Positions 7,651-16,777 of a stretch of 50,488 bases of DNA are shown here, one piece after another; position 1 is the stretch's first letter; each line of letters begins with the position of its first letter. The position numbers and the translations under genes were made by a program. Source of the stretch: CAZAAW01 sp964483325 (GTDB lineage: Bacteria > Pseudomonadota > Alphaproteobacteria > Rhizobiales > Kaistiaceae); the NCBI GenBank assembly GCA_964483325.1, contig CAZAAW010000019.1, positions 1 through 50,488 of the forward strand, in the 5' to 3' direction. The notes beneath the pieces are model-generated. The model was not told the DNA's origin. It saw nothing but the letters and a program-made list of their open reading frames with translations, and ran no database searches.

Positions 7651-7686
7651 GGTCCCAGGCTTGGTCCGAGGCTTGGTCCCAGGCTT
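7651..7686 (+). repeat. 12-bp tandem repeat x3 in mraZ leader
   Basis: Three consecutive copies of GGTCCCAGGCTT (the middle copy has G for C at position 6) end 42 nt before the mraZ start codon. The frame through it is open but encodes only Q-A-W-S repeats with no family similarity, so it is read as leader sequence, not as the N-terminus of MraZ. Confidence 0.75.
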
Positions 7687-7727
7687 GGCCGTGTCCGGCG
7701 GCGATGGCGCGGCGTGGGGCGAGGCTG

Positions 7728-8195
7728 ATGGACGAATTCGTTTCGACCTTCACCAACAGGCTGGACGGCAAGGGTCGCGTGTCGATCCCGGCGCCGTTCC
7801 GGCTGGTGCTGGGTCGCGATGGCTTCGACGGCCTCTATTGCTGCCCGACGCTCGACCAGCAGGCGGTGGATGCCGGCGGCAACCGGCTGCGCGATGCGAT
7901 CCGCAGCAGCCTATCGCTGTTCGAACCCTTCTCGGCCGAGCACGAATACCTGTCGACGACGCTGATCGGCGAGAGCGAGATCCTGAAGATCGACGGCGAC
8001 GGGCGCGTCGTGCTGACCGAGGCGATCAAGGCGCATGCCGGGATCGGCGACCGCGTCACCTTCGTCGGACAGGGCTACAAATTCCAGATCTGGGAGCCGG
8101 ACCGTTTCGCGGCCTATCGCGCCGAGGCGCAGGAGCGGGTGCGCGAGATCCGCAGCCGGCTGGGCACCGTGTCGCCGGCGCGAGGCACGCCATGA
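7728..8195 (+). CDS. mraZ: Transcriptional regulator MraZ
   Basis: DNA-binding regulator of the division and cell-wall cluster, made of two SpoVT/AbrB-type half-domains. It has 155 residues from ATG 7728, chosen because MDEFVSTFTNRLDGKGRVSIP is the conserved family start. The first AbrB module carries DGKGRVSIPAPFR (residues about 12-24) and the second ILKIDGDGRVVLTEAIK (about 85-101) followed by FVGQGYKFQIWEPDRF. The frame is open 96 nt further upstream, across tandem repeats with no similarity. It is the first gene of the cluster and overlaps rsmH by 4 nt (ATGA). Family knowledge: MraZ represses its own operon and can antagonise RsmH. Confidence 0.95.
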   Translation: MDEFVSTFTNRLDGKGRVSIPAPFRLVLGRDGFDGLYCCPTLDQQAVDAGGNRLRDAIRSSLSLFEPFSAEHEYLSTTLIGESEILKIDGDGRVVLTEAIKAHAGIGDRVTFVGQGYKFQIWEPDRFAAYRAEAQERVREIRSRLGTVSPARGTP

Positions 8196-9223
8196 GTGCG
8201 CCCGTCTTCGAGACGCCCGGGGCGGCGCCCCACATCCCCGTCCTTCTCGATGAGGTGCTGGCGGCGCTCGCGCCGCGGCCCGGTTCCGTCGTCGTCGACG
8301 GCACGTTCGGCGCCGGCGGCTATAGCCGGGCCATTCTCGCCGCCGGCTGCGATGTCATCGCCATCGACCGCGATCCGTCGGCAATCGTTGCGGGCCAGGA
8401 GCTTGCCGCGGAAGCGGGCGGCCGCCTGGTCCTGCGCGAGGGGCGCTTCGGCGACCTCGACCGCCTTGCCCGCCAGGCCGGCCACGAGACCGTCGACGGC
8501 GTCGTGCTCGATATCGGCGTCTCGTCGATGCAGCTCGACACGGCCGAGCGCGGCTTCTCCTTCGCCAAGGACGGGCCGCTCGACATGCGCATGGAAGGCG
8601 CCGGGCCGAGCGCCGCCGATATCGTCAACCGGCTGGAGCCGCGGGCGCTGACGCGGATCATCGCCGTTCTCGGCGAGGAGCGGAAAGCCGGCCTCGTCGC
8701 CCGGGCCATCGCCGCGGCGCGGGCCGAGAAGCCGCTGACGCGGACGGCGGAACTGGCGGCCCTGGTGGAGCGCGCCATCGGCCGGCGGCCGACCGATACG
8801 ATCCATCCGGCGACGCGAACGTTCCAGGCGCTGCGCATCTACATCAACCGCGAGCTCGACCAGCTCGCCGACGCCCTTGCCGCTGCCGAGCGCATTCTCG
8901 CCGCCGGCGGCCGGCTCGTCGTCGTGACCTTCCATTCGCTCGAGGATCGCATCGTCAAGCGCTTCCTCACCGAGCGCAGCCGGATCGTTCCGGCCGGCTC
9001 GCGGCATCGTCCCGAAGAGGGGCTGGCGCCGCCGACCTTCGAGCTGCTGATGCGCGGCGCCGTCACGGCCGGCGCCGCCGAGATAGAGGCAAACCCGCGC
9101 GCCCGCTCCGCCAAGCTGCGTGCCGCCCGGCGCACTGCGGCGCCGGCCCGGCCGGTCAGCGCCGCGGCGCTCGGCGTCCCATCCTTTTCCGCCGGCAGGG
9201 AGGCTCCGACATGGGCAGGCTGA
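8192..9223 (+). CDS. rsmH: 16S rRNA (cytosine1402-N4)-methyltransferase RsmH
   Basis: SAM-dependent enzyme that N4-methylates C1402 of 16S rRNA at the P site. It has 343 residues, slightly longer than the about 313 of E. coli. HIPVLLDEVLAAL opens the protein, VDGTFGAGGYSRAIL (near 34-48) is the SAM-binding loop, VLDIGVSSMQLD and GFSFAKDGPLDMRM are the hallmark MraW motifs, and TFQALRIYINRELDQL and VVTFHSLEDRIVKRF complete the family core. ATG 8192 overlaps the mraZ stop by 4 nt, and the 3' end overlaps ftsL by 13 nt. The C-terminal 25 residues (Ala/Pro-rich) are a poorly conserved tail. Confidence 0.97.
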   Translation: MSAPVFETPGAAPHIPVLLDEVLAALAPRPGSVVVDGTFGAGGYSRAILAAGCDVIAIDRDPSAIVAGQELAAEAGGRLVLREGRFGDLDRLARQAGHETVDGVVLDIGVSSMQLDTAERGFSFAKDGPLDMRMEGAGPSAADIVNRLEPRALTRIIAVLGEERKAGLVARAIAAARAEKPLTRTAELAALVERAIGRRPTDTIHPATRTFQALRIYINRELDQLADALAAAERILAAGGRLVVVTFHSLEDRIVKRFLTERSRIVPAGSRHRPEEGLAPPTFELLMRGAVTAGAAEIEANPRARSAKLRAARRTAAPARPVSAAALGVPSFSAGREAPTWAG

Positions 9224-9564
9224 TCAACATCGCTCTCGTCGCCGCCATGATCGTCGGCGCCGCGCTCACCTACCAGACCAAGCATCATGCCGTTGAGGCC
9301 GCCGAGCATGTGGCGGATCTGCGCAATCGCATCGAGCAGGAGCGGATCGCCATCTCGCTGCTCAAGGCGGAATGGAGCGTCCTCAACCAGCCCGACCGCC
9401 TGCAGGCGCTGGTCGGCCGCTACACCCGGTCGCTCGCGCTGGAGCCGTTCGACGTCAGCCGCATGGTCCGCGTCGGGGACATTCCCCTGAAGCCCATCGG
9501 CGTCCCCGGTCCGGAAGGCCAGCGCGTCGCCGACGGCATCGCCAGCATCATCGAAAGCCGCTGA
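9211..9564 (+). CDS. ftsL: Cell division protein FtsL
   Basis: Small bitopic divisome protein that pairs with FtsB/DivIC and links FtsQ to FtsWI activation. It has 117 residues: a short N-terminus, a membrane helix at about residues 5-22 (INIALVAAMIVGAAL), then a coiled-coil stretch (AAEHVADLRNRIEQERIAI, about 30-60) and LKAEWSVLNQPDRLQAL, which is the conserved motif of alphaproteobacterial FtsL. The identity rests on this motif plus the fixed position between rsmH and ftsI. It overlaps rsmH by 13 nt. The post-coil tail of about 45 residues has no recognised domain. Confidence 0.92.
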   Translation: MGRLINIALVAAMIVGAALTYQTKHHAVEAAEHVADLRNRIEQERIAISLLKAEWSVLNQPDRLQALVGRYTRSLALEPFDVSRMVRVGDIPLKPIGVPGPEGQRVADGIASIIESR

Positions 9565-9579
9565 GAGGGAGCCGTAGCC

Positions 9580-11325
9580 GTGAAGGTCATGGACAACATG
9601 GACGGCATCGCCGACGAGACCGGCGGCAGCGCAGCCGGCACCGAACCGTCCTGGGCGCGGCCGGCCCCGGCGGCGAAGCCGAAGCGCGATCCGAGCCGGG
9701 CGCGCATCCGCATCGCGCTCGCCGTCTTCGCGCTGGTCTATCTGGTCATCGGCGGGCGCCTGGCGGTTCTCGGCTTCCAGGATGTGGCGACGGGCAGCCA
9801 GAGCGCCAGCGCCGCCTCGGCCATCTCGGCGGCGCGTCCCGACCTCACCGACCGCAACGGCGAGATCCTCGCCACCGACATCAAGACGGCCTCGCTCTAT
9901 GCCGAGCCGCGCAACATCATCGATCCCGACGAGGCGGCCGAGCGCATCAGCTCCGTCCTGCCGGAGATCAACGTCAACTGGCTGCGCCACCGCCTCACCG
10001 GCGATGCCGGCTTCGTCTGGCTGAAGCGCGAGATCACGCCGCGGCAGCAGGAGGCGATCCACAATCTCGGCATTCCGGGGGTCGGCTTCCTGACCGAGAA
10101 CCGGCGCTTCTATCCCGGCGGCCCCACCGCGTCGCACATTGTCGGCCACGTCAATGTCGACAATCAGGGCATTGCCGGCATGGAGAAATATGTCGACGAT
10201 CACGGGCTAGCCGATCTGCAGGCGTTCGGCTTCGCCAACGGCGATTCCAGCCGCCTCGATCCGATGCGCCTGTCGATCGACCTGCGCGTGCAGCACGTGC
10301 TGCGCGACGAGCTGGCCGGCGCCATGCAGCGCTATCAGGCGATCGCCGCCATGGGTGTCGTTCTCGACATCCATACCGGCGAGGTGCTGGCGATGTCGTC
10401 GCTGCCCGACTACGACCCCAACCATCCGGCGCAGGCCCTGCAGCCGGACCGGCTGAACCGCATGACGGCCGGCGTCTACGAGCTGGGGTCGGTGTTCAAG
10501 ACCTTCACCGTCGCCATGGGCCTCGATTCCGGGCTGATGAACCTCAGCTCGACCTTCGATGCGTCCCGCGCCCTGCGTGTCGGCCGCTTCACCATCAACG
10601 ATTTCCACGGCAAGCACCGGGTCCTGACGGTGCCGGAGATCTTCATCTATTCGTCCAATATCGGCGCCGCGCGCATGGCGCTGGCGGTCGGCAAGGAGGC
10701 GCAGCAGGCCTTCCTGGCGAAGATCGGCATCACCGGCACGCTCGACACGGAACTGCCGGAGGTGGCGCCGGCGCTGATGCCGAGGCGCTGGGCCGACCTG
10801 ACGGCGATGACGATCTCCTTCGGCCACGGCATCGGCGTCTCGCCGATGCATGTCGCGGTGTCGGCGGCGGCGCTGCTCAACGGCGGTAAGCTGATCCCGC
10901 CCACCTTCCTGGTGCGAGACCGCGCCACGGCCGATTCGCTGGCGCGGCGGGTGGTCTCGGAGGAGACCAGCCGCGAGATGCGCTACCTGTTCCGGCTCAA
11001 TGTCGAGAAGGGCTCGGGCGGCCGCGCCGAGGTGCCGGGCTACCTCGTCGGCGGCAAGACCGGAACGGCGGAGAAGATCGTCGGCGGCCGCTATGCCGGC
11101 AATGTCCGCATGAACTCGTTCCTCGCCGCCTTCCCTATGGACGACCCGAAATATGTGGTTCTTGTCGTCCTCGACGAGCCGAAGCCGGAGAAGCCCGGCA
11201 TGGGCGCGACCGCAGGCCTCAATGCGGCGCCGGTGGTCTCGGCGGTCATCCGCCGTTCGGCGCCGATGCTTGGCGTCGAGCCCCGCCTGACCGGATTCGA
11301 CGGCGCCTTACTTGCGTCCTACTGA
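9580..11325 (+). CDS. ftsI: Septal peptidoglycan transpeptidase FtsI (PBP3)
   Basis: Class B penicillin-binding protein that cross-links septal peptidoglycan together with FtsW. It has 581 residues from GTG 9580, which has GAGAGGGA about 10 nt upstream; ATG 9589 and ATG 9598 are alternatives. A cytoplasmic Pro/Ala-rich segment is followed by one membrane helix (about 43-60). The dimerisation domain begins at about 85 (ARPDLTDRNGEILATDI). The transpeptidase active site has S304 in GSVFKTF (SxxK), S358-S359-N360 in YSSNIG (SxN) and K493-T494-G495 in GGKTGTAEK. All three motifs are intact. It starts 15 nt after ftsL and is followed by a 70-nt gap before murE. Confidence 0.97.
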   Translation: MKVMDNMDGIADETGGSAAGTEPSWARPAPAAKPKRDPSRARIRIALAVFALVYLVIGGRLAVLGFQDVATGSQSASAASAISAARPDLTDRNGEILATDIKTASLYAEPRNIIDPDEAAERISSVLPEINVNWLRHRLTGDAGFVWLKREITPRQQEAIHNLGIPGVGFLTENRRFYPGGPTASHIVGHVNVDNQGIAGMEKYVDDHGLADLQAFGFANGDSSRLDPMRLSIDLRVQHVLRDELAGAMQRYQAIAAMGVVLDIHTGEVLAMSSLPDYDPNHPAQALQPDRLNRMTAGVYELGSVFKTFTVAMGLDSGLMNLSSTFDASRALRVGRFTINDFHGKHRVLTVPEIFIYSSNIGAARMALAVGKEAQQAFLAKIGITGTLDTELPEVAPALMPRRWADLTAMTISFGHGIGVSPMHVAVSAAALLNGGKLIPPTFLVRDRATADSLARRVVSEETSREMRYLFRLNVEKGSGGRAEVPGYLVGGKTGTAEKIVGGRYAGNVRMNSFLAAFPMDDPKYVVLVVLDEPKPEKPGMGATAGLNAAPVVSAVIRRSAPMLGVEPRLTGFDGALLASY

Positions 11326-11395
11326 GGTTCCAGACACGCCGCCCGAATCGGGCGGCCATTTGCCCGTAACGCCACACCGGGAATCGCCGCTGCCC

Positions 11396-12844
11396 ATGCG
11401 CTTGGGAGACCTCGCCGCCAGCCTGAATATCGGTGCCGGCGACGCTGCCATAGAGATTACCGGGATCACCGCCGATTCCCGCGCGGTGCGGCCAGGCTTT
11501 CTGTTTGCGGCGCTGAAGGGGAGCGGCACCGACGGCGCCGCCTTTGCCGGTGCGGCGGCCCGGGCGGGAGCGGCGGCCATCCTTGCCAGCCCGGACAGCG
11601 CCATCGAGGTCAAGGGCCTGCCGATCCTGCGCACCCCCGACCCGCGGCATGCCCTGGCGCTCCTCGCTGCCGCCTTCTATCCGCGCCAGCCGGAGCATCT
11701 GGTGGCGGTCACCGGCACGTCGGGCAAGACGTCGGTGACGGTCTTCGCGCGGCAGATCTTCGCTGCGGCCGGCTATCGCGCCGCCAGCATCGGCACCATC
11801 GGCGTCGTCACCGGCAACGCAGCGCGCTACGGGACGCTGACGACGCCGGACCCCGTCGACCTCCACCGCACGCTCGACGAGCTTGCCGGCGAGGGCGTCA
11901 GCCATGCGGCGCTGGAGGCGTCGAGCCACGGGCTCGACCAGCGGCGGCTCGACGGGCTGCGGCTTGAGGCGGCCGGCTTCACCAATCTCGGCCGCGATCA
12001 TCTCGACTATCATGCGACGGTCGACGATTACCTGGCGGCCAAGCTGCGGCTGTTCCGCGAGCTGCTGCCGGCCGGCCGCACGGCGGTGATCGACGGCGAT
12101 TCGGCAGAGGGCGTCACCGTCCTTGGCGCGGCGCGGGCCGCCGGCCATCCGGTGCTGACCGTGGGCCGGCGCGGTCGCGATATCCGCCTGACCGACCTTG
12201 CTCCCGACGGTGCCGGCCAGCGCCTCGGCCTGGAGGTCATGGGCAAGGACTACGACATTCTTCTCCCCCTGGCCGGCAGCTTCCAGGCGTCGAATGCCCT
12301 GCTCGCCGCCGGCCTTGCCATCGCCGCCGGCATCGCCGTGGACGCGGCCATCGCCGCGCTGGCCGGTCTTGAGGGCGCGCCGGGCCGTCTCGAGCGCGTC
12401 GCGGAGACGCCGAACGGCGCTGCCATCTTCATCGACTATGCGCACAAGCCCGACGCGCTGCGGGCCGTGCTCGCGGCCCTCCGTCCGATGACGCGCGGCC
12501 GCCTCGTCGTCGTCTTCGGCGCCGGCGGCGACCGCGACGCCGGCAAGCGGCCGCTGATGGGCGAAGCCGCGGCGCAGGGCGCCGATATTGTCGTCGTGAC
12601 CGACGACAATCCGCGCAGCGAGGACCCGGCCGCCATCCGCGCGGCGATCCTTGCCGGCGCGCCGCAAGCCGTCGAGATTGCCGGGCGCGAGGCCGCCATC
12701 CGCGCCGCGATTGCCATGCTGCAGCCGGGCGACGTGCTCTGCATCGCCGGCAAGGGGCATGAGACCGGGCAGATCGTCGGCCGGGAAACACTGCCGTTTT
12801 CCGATCATGCCGTCGTGGCGGCGACGCTGGCGGAGGCTGCCTGA
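11396..12844 (+). CDS. murE: UDP-MurNAc-L-Ala-D-Glu:meso-diaminopimelate ligase
   Basis: Cytoplasmic ATP-dependent ligase adding the third stem residue. It has 482 residues from ATG 11396 (MRLGDLAASL), the conserved start; the open frame reaches back into ftsI. The substrate-binding N-domain contains GITADSRAVRPGFLFAALKG, and the ATP loop GTSGKTSVTVF has the P-loop lysine at K111. The meso-DAP-specifying tetrad D404-N-P-R407 lies in TDDNPRSEDP, followed by IAGKGHETGQI. The product is therefore the meso-DAP enzyme rather than a lysine-adding one, in keeping with a Gram-negative wall. It overlaps murF by one base (TGATG). Confidence 0.97.
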   Translation: MRLGDLAASLNIGAGDAAIEITGITADSRAVRPGFLFAALKGSGTDGAAFAGAAARAGAAAILASPDSAIEVKGLPILRTPDPRHALALLAAAFYPRQPEHLVAVTGTSGKTSVTVFARQIFAAAGYRAASIGTIGVVTGNAARYGTLTTPDPVDLHRTLDELAGEGVSHAALEASSHGLDQRRLDGLRLEAAGFTNLGRDHLDYHATVDDYLAAKLRLFRELLPAGRTAVIDGDSAEGVTVLGAARAAGHPVLTVGRRGRDIRLTDLAPDGAGQRLGLEVMGKDYDILLPLAGSFQASNALLAAGLAIAAGIAVDAAIAALAGLEGAPGRLERVAETPNGAAIFIDYAHKPDALRAVLAALRPMTRGRLVVVFGAGGDRDAGKRPLMGEAAAQGADIVVVTDDNPRSEDPAAIRAAILAGAPQAVEIAGREAAIRAAIAMLQPGDVLCIAGKGHETGQIVGRETLPFSDHAVVAATLAEAA

Positions 12845-14298
12845 TGGCGACGCTGTGGGCGTTCCACGAGCTGGTGGATGCGGTCAAGGGCCGGCCCTTC
12901 GGCGCCTCGCCCTCGGCCGTGTCCGGCATCTCCATCGACAGCCGGACGATCCAGCCGGGCGACGTTTTCTTCGCCATCCGCGGCGAGCGGTTCGACGGCC
13001 ATGACTATGTCGGCGCGGCGATCGCCAAGGGCGCCGCCACCGCGGTGGTCGCCGAGGACAAGCTTTCCGCCATGGGCCGGATCACCGGCTCGCTCGTCGT
13101 CGTCCGCGACGTGCTCGACGCCCTCGGCGAGCTCGGCCGCGCCGCGCGCGCCCGGTCGCGGGCGCGCATCGCCGCCGTCACCGGCAGCGTCGGCAAGACC
13201 GGCACCAAGGACATGCTCAACCGGGTGCTGGGCACCGCCGGCGGCGTGCACACGGCGCCCGGCTCCTTCAACAACCATTGGGGCGTGCCGCTCACCCTGG
13301 CGCGGCTGCCGGCCGACATCGACTATGCGGTGTTCGAGATCGGCATGAACCATGCGGGCGAGATCGCCCCGCTGTCGGCAATGGTGCGGCCGCATGCGGC
13401 GATCATCACCACCGTCGAGGCGGCACATCTCGACGCCTTTCCCTCCGTCGAGGCGATCGCCGCCGCCAAGGCGGAGATCTTCGTCGGCCTCGAGCGCGGT
13501 GGCACGGCGATCCTCAATCGCGACAATCCCTATTTCGATCTGCTGACGCATCTGGCGCATGCCGCCGGCGTCAGCCGGGTGATCGGCTTCGGCGAGGCGG
13601 CGGACGCGGCGGCACGGCTCGACGACCTGGTGCTCGATTCCGACAGTTCCACAGTCTCGGCGCGCATCATGGGGCGCGACGTCACCTATACGCTGGGGGC
13701 GCCGGGGCGCCATCTGGTGCAGAACAGCCTCGCGGTCCTCGCCTGCGCGGCCGAGTTCGGCGTCGACCTGGAGCAGGCGGCCGCGGCGCTCTCCGCCTTC
13801 ACGGCGCCGAAGGGTAGGGGCGAGCGCGCCCGCCTCAGCGTCGGCGGCGGCACCGTCACCCTCATCGACGAGAGCTACAACGCCAACCCAGCCTCGATGC
13901 TTGCGGCCATCGCTCTTCTTGCCGGCACGCTGCCGGGCGAGGGCGGGCGGCGCATCGCCGTTCTCGGCGACATGCTGGAGCTGGGGCCGGCGGAGATGGA
14001 ACTGCATGCGGCGCTGGCCGAGCCGCTGCTGCAGGCCGGGACCGATCTCGTCTATCTCGCCGGCCCACGCATGGCTGCCCTCTGGGATGTCTTGCCGGCC
14101 GACCGGCGCGCCGCCTATGCCGAGACGGCGACCGATCTGGAAGTGATTCTCTCGGGTGATCTGGCGCCCGGCGATGTCGTGATGGTCAAGGGATCGAACG
14201 GCAGCCGCCTCGGGCCGGTGGTCGAGGCGCTGAAGCAGCGCTTTGCGGAAGGGAAGCGGGACGGCGCCGAAAGCGGCCGTCGGGAACAGAGGATCTGA
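12844..14298 (+). CDS. murF: UDP-MurNAc-tripeptide--D-alanyl-D-alanine ligase
   Basis: Adds D-Ala-D-Ala to the UDP-MurNAc-tripeptide, completing the pentapeptide precursor. It has 484 residues. VSGISIDSRTIQPGDVFFAI is the UDP-binding N-domain signature, TGSVGKTGTKDML (about 118-130) the P-loop, FNNHWGVPLTLARLP and FEIGMNHAGEIAPL the MurF-specific central motifs, and IDESYNANPASM and LGDMLELG lie in the C-domain. GTG/ATG choice is not in doubt because TGATG couples it to murE. It ends in the same way, one base overlapping mraY. Its D-Ala-D-Ala substrate is made by ddl further down the same cluster. Confidence 0.97.
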   Translation: MATLWAFHELVDAVKGRPFGASPSAVSGISIDSRTIQPGDVFFAIRGERFDGHDYVGAAIAKGAATAVVAEDKLSAMGRITGSLVVVRDVLDALGELGRAARARSRARIAAVTGSVGKTGTKDMLNRVLGTAGGVHTAPGSFNNHWGVPLTLARLPADIDYAVFEIGMNHAGEIAPLSAMVRPHAAIITTVEAAHLDAFPSVEAIAAAKAEIFVGLERGGTAILNRDNPYFDLLTHLAHAAGVSRVIGFGEAADAAARLDDLVLDSDSSTVSARIMGRDVTYTLGAPGRHLVQNSLAVLACAAEFGVDLEQAAAALSAFTAPKGRGERARLSVGGGTVTLIDESYNANPASMLAAIALLAGTLPGEGGRRIAVLGDMLELGPAEMELHAALAEPLLQAGTDLVYLAGPRMAALWDVLPADRRAAYAETATDLEVILSGDLAPGDVVMVKGSNGSRLGPVVEALKQRFAEGKRDGAESGRREQRI

Positions 14299-15380
14299 TG
14301 CTTTACCTTCTCGGCGAGCTGGTGCAGTCGCAGCCGTTCAACGTCTTCCGCTACATCACCTTCCGCACCGGCGCGGCGGCGATCACCTCGCTGCTCTTCG
14401 TCTTCCTGTTCGGTCCGGCGATCATCGCCGCCCTGCGCGTCCGGCAGGGCAAGGGCCAGCCCATCCGTACCGACGGCCCGCAGAGCCACCTTCTCACCAA
14501 GAAGGGCACGCCGACCATGGGCGGCCTGATGATCCTGTCGGGTCTTCTCGTCTCGACGCTGCTCTGGGCCAACCTGTCGAGCGTCTATGTCTGGACCGTC
14601 CTCGGCGTCACTGTGTCGTTCGGCCTGATCGGTCTCTATGACGATATCCTCAAGGTGCGGCGGGCGAGCCACAACGGCTTCTCCGGCCGCATCCGCCTCG
14701 TCCTGGAACTGCTCATCGCAGCGGTCGCCGGCTACGTGCTGATGCGTGCCAGCACCGGCGACCTGGCGACGGGTCTTGCCGTTCCCTTCTTCAAGGACCT
14801 GGTCTTCAATCTCGGCTGGTTCTTCATCCCGTTCGCCGCCTTCGTCATCACCGGCGCCGGCAACTCGGTCAACCTGACCGACGGGCTCGACGGGCTCGCC
14901 ATCGTGCCGGTGATGATCGCCTGCGCCACCTTCGGCCTCATCGCCTATCTCTCCGGCAACGGCGTCTTTGCCGAATATCTGCAGATCCATTTCATCCCGG
15001 GGACCGGCGAGCTGGCGGTCGTCTGCGGCGCGGTGCTTGGTGCCGGCCTCGGCTTCCTGTGGTTCAACGCGCCGCCGGCGGCGATCTTCATGGGCGATAC
15101 CGGCTCGCTCGCCCTCGGCGGTTTCGTCGGCACCGTCGCGGTGGCGATCAAGCACGAGATCGTCCTTGCCATCGTCGGCGGCCTTTTCGTGCTCGAGGCG
15201 ATCTCGGTGATCGTCCAGGTCGTCTCCTTCCGGCTGACCGGCAAGCGCGTCTTCAAGATGGCGCCGATCCACCATCACTTCGAGCAGATCGGCTGGACCG
15301 AGCCGCAGATCGTCATCCGCTTCTGGATCATCGCCGTGGTGCTGGCGCTGATCGGCCTGTCGAGCCTGAAACTGAGATGA
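14298..15380 (+). CDS. mraY: Phospho-MurNAc-pentapeptide transferase MraY
   Basis: Inner-membrane enzyme that transfers phospho-MurNAc-pentapeptide to undecaprenyl phosphate, making lipid I. It has 360 residues, as in E. coli, with ten predicted hydrophobic helices. Diagnostic motifs are the cytoplasmic loop KKGTPTMGGLMIL (about 71-84), GLIGLYDDILKV with the two catalytic-site aspartates in LYDD, NSVNLTDGLDGLAIVP, FMGDTGSLALGGF and PIHHHFEQIGWTEPQIVIRF. All metal- and substrate-binding blocks are present. It is coupled by TGATG to murF and by ATGA to murD. Confidence 0.98.
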   Translation: MLYLLGELVQSQPFNVFRYITFRTGAAAITSLLFVFLFGPAIIAALRVRQGKGQPIRTDGPQSHLLTKKGTPTMGGLMILSGLLVSTLLWANLSSVYVWTVLGVTVSFGLIGLYDDILKVRRASHNGFSGRIRLVLELLIAAVAGYVLMRASTGDLATGLAVPFFKDLVFNLGWFFIPFAAFVITGAGNSVNLTDGLDGLAIVPVMIACATFGLIAYLSGNGVFAEYLQIHFIPGTGELAVVCGAVLGAGLGFLWFNAPPAAIFMGDTGSLALGGFVGTVAVAIKHEIVLAIVGGLFVLEAISVIVQVVSFRLTGKRVFKMAPIHHHFEQIGWTEPQIVIRFWIIAVVLALIGLSSLKLR

Positions 15381-16777
15381 TCGCCGTCACGACCTTTGCC
15401 GGCCGCCGCGTCGCCGTCTTTGGTCTCGGCGGCAGCGGCATCGCGACGGCCCGGGCGCTGATGGCCGGCGGCGCCGACGTCGCCGCCTGGGACGATGCAG
15501 AAGCGTCGCGGCAGGCGGCGAAGGCCGATGGCGTGTCGGTCGAGGATATCGGTGCGGCCGACTGGTCGGCCTTCGCAGCGCTGGTGCTGGCGCCGGGCGT
15601 TCCCCTGACGCATCCGGTGCCGCACTGGTCGGTGCAGCGGGCGCGCCAGGCGGGGATCGAGATCATCGGCGACATCGAGCTGTTCGCCCGCGAGCGCCGC
15701 AAGCGCGCCCCGGATGCGCCCTTCGTCGCCATCACCGGGACGAACGGCAAGTCGACGACGACGGCGCTGATCGCCCATCTGCTGGCGACGGCGGGGCGGG
15801 ACGTCCAGCTTGGTGGCAATATCGGCCGCGCCATCCTGTCGCTCGAGCCGCCCGGCACCGGCCGCTACCACGTCATCGAGTGCTCGTCCTTCCAGATCGA
15901 CCTGGCGCCGTCGCTGGCGCCCGGCGTCGGCGTCCTGCTCAACCTGACGCCGGACCATATCGACCGGCACGGCAGCTTCGCCAATTATGCGGCGATCAAG
16001 GAGCGGCTCATCGCCGCCTCGCGCGTTGCCGTGGTGGGCGTCGACGACGTTCCGTCCGCCGCCATCGCCGATCGCGCTGCGCAGGCGGGTCGGCGGGTCA
16101 TCCGCATTTCCGGCGCGCGGCCGCTGGCCGATGGCTATACGGTGCGCGGCGGCGCCATCATCGAGGCCAATGACGGGGCCGACACCGCCATCGCCAGCCT
16201 CGACGGCGTCGCCTCGCTGCGCGGTGTCCACAATGCCCAGAACGCCGCCGCCGCCGTGGCCGCCGTGACGGCGCTCGGGCTCGGCCCGGAGATCGTACGC
16301 GCCGGGCTCCACTCCTTTGCCGGTCTGCCGCATCGCATGGAGCAGGTCGGGCGGCGCGGCCCGGTGCTGTTCATCAACGATTCCAAGGCGACCAATGCCG
16401 ATGCCGCCGCCAAGGCGCTGGCGAGCTTCGACCGCATCTACTGGATCGCCGGCGGCCGACCCAAGGAGGGCGGCATCGACAGCCTGACCGGCTTCTTCCC
16501 GCGCCTCGCCAAGGCCTATCTGATCGGCGAGGCGGCGGCGGAGTTTGCCCAGGCGCTCGGCGAGGCGGTGCCGCACGAGATCTCGGTGACGCTGGAGACG
16601 GCGCTGCAGCATGCCGCGCTCGATGCCGCCGCCGATCCGGCGCGCGAAGTGGCGGTGCTGCTGTCGCCGGCCTGCGCGTCCTACGATCAGTTCAAGAATT
16701 TCGAGCAGCGCGGCGACAGCTTCCGTGCTCTGGTCCGCGCGCTCGGCGGCATTGCGACAAAAGGGGAGGCAGCCTGA
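15377..16777 (+). CDS. murD: UDP-MurNAc-L-alanine--D-glutamate ligase
   Basis: Adds D-glutamate, the second stem residue. It has 466 residues. The N-terminal Rossmann-like domain starts with RRVAVFGLGGSGIATARAL, the P-loop is TGTNGKSTTTALIAH (near 117-130), and LNLTPDHIDRHGSFANY is the Mur ligase signature. NDSKATNADAAAKAL and IAGGRPKEGGIDSL lie in the C-domain, ending SPACASYDQFKNFEQRGD, typical of MurD. ATG 15377 lies inside the mraY stop (ATGA), which fixes the start; the frame is open for 318 nt further upstream only because it runs through mraY in another frame. It overlaps ftsW by one base. Confidence 0.97.
   Translation: MIAVTTFAGRRVAVFGLGGSGIATARALMAGGADVAAWDDAEASRQAAKADGVSVEDIGAADWSAFAALVLAPGVPLTHPVPHWSVQRARQAGIEIIGDIELFARERRKRAPDAPFVAITGTNGKSTTTALIAHLLATAGRDVQLGGNIGRAILSLEPPGTGRYHVIECSSFQIDLAPSLAPGVGVLLNLTPDHIDRHGSFANYAAIKERLIAASRVAVVGVDDVPSAAIADRAAQAGRRVIRISGARPLADGYTVRGGAIIEANDGADTAIASLDGVASLRGVHNAQNAAAAVAAVTALGLGPEIVRAGLHSFAGLPHRMEQVGRRGPVLFINDSKATNADAAAKALASFDRIYWIAGGRPKEGGIDSLTGFFPRLAKAYLIGEAAAEFAQALGEAVPHEISVTLETALQHAALDAAADPAREVAVLLSPACASYDQFKNFEQRGDSFRALVRALGGIATKGEAA

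Larger units (their letters stand above)
7260..7727. other. 468-bp divergent intergenic region upstream of mraZ
   Basis: It separates the dioxygenase gene (leftward) from the dcw cluster (rightward) and must hold both promoters. Visible items: a 7-bp inverted repeat TTTCGGT-N5-ACCGAAA at 7441-7459, followed by the AT-rich TTAAGCTTAA at 7461-7470; a GACTC (GANTC methylation-type) site at 7519-7523; four CCC-starting repeats at helical-turn spacing (7532-7565); and three 12-bp tandem repeats (7651-7686). No confident -35/-10 pair was found. Confidence 0.6.
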
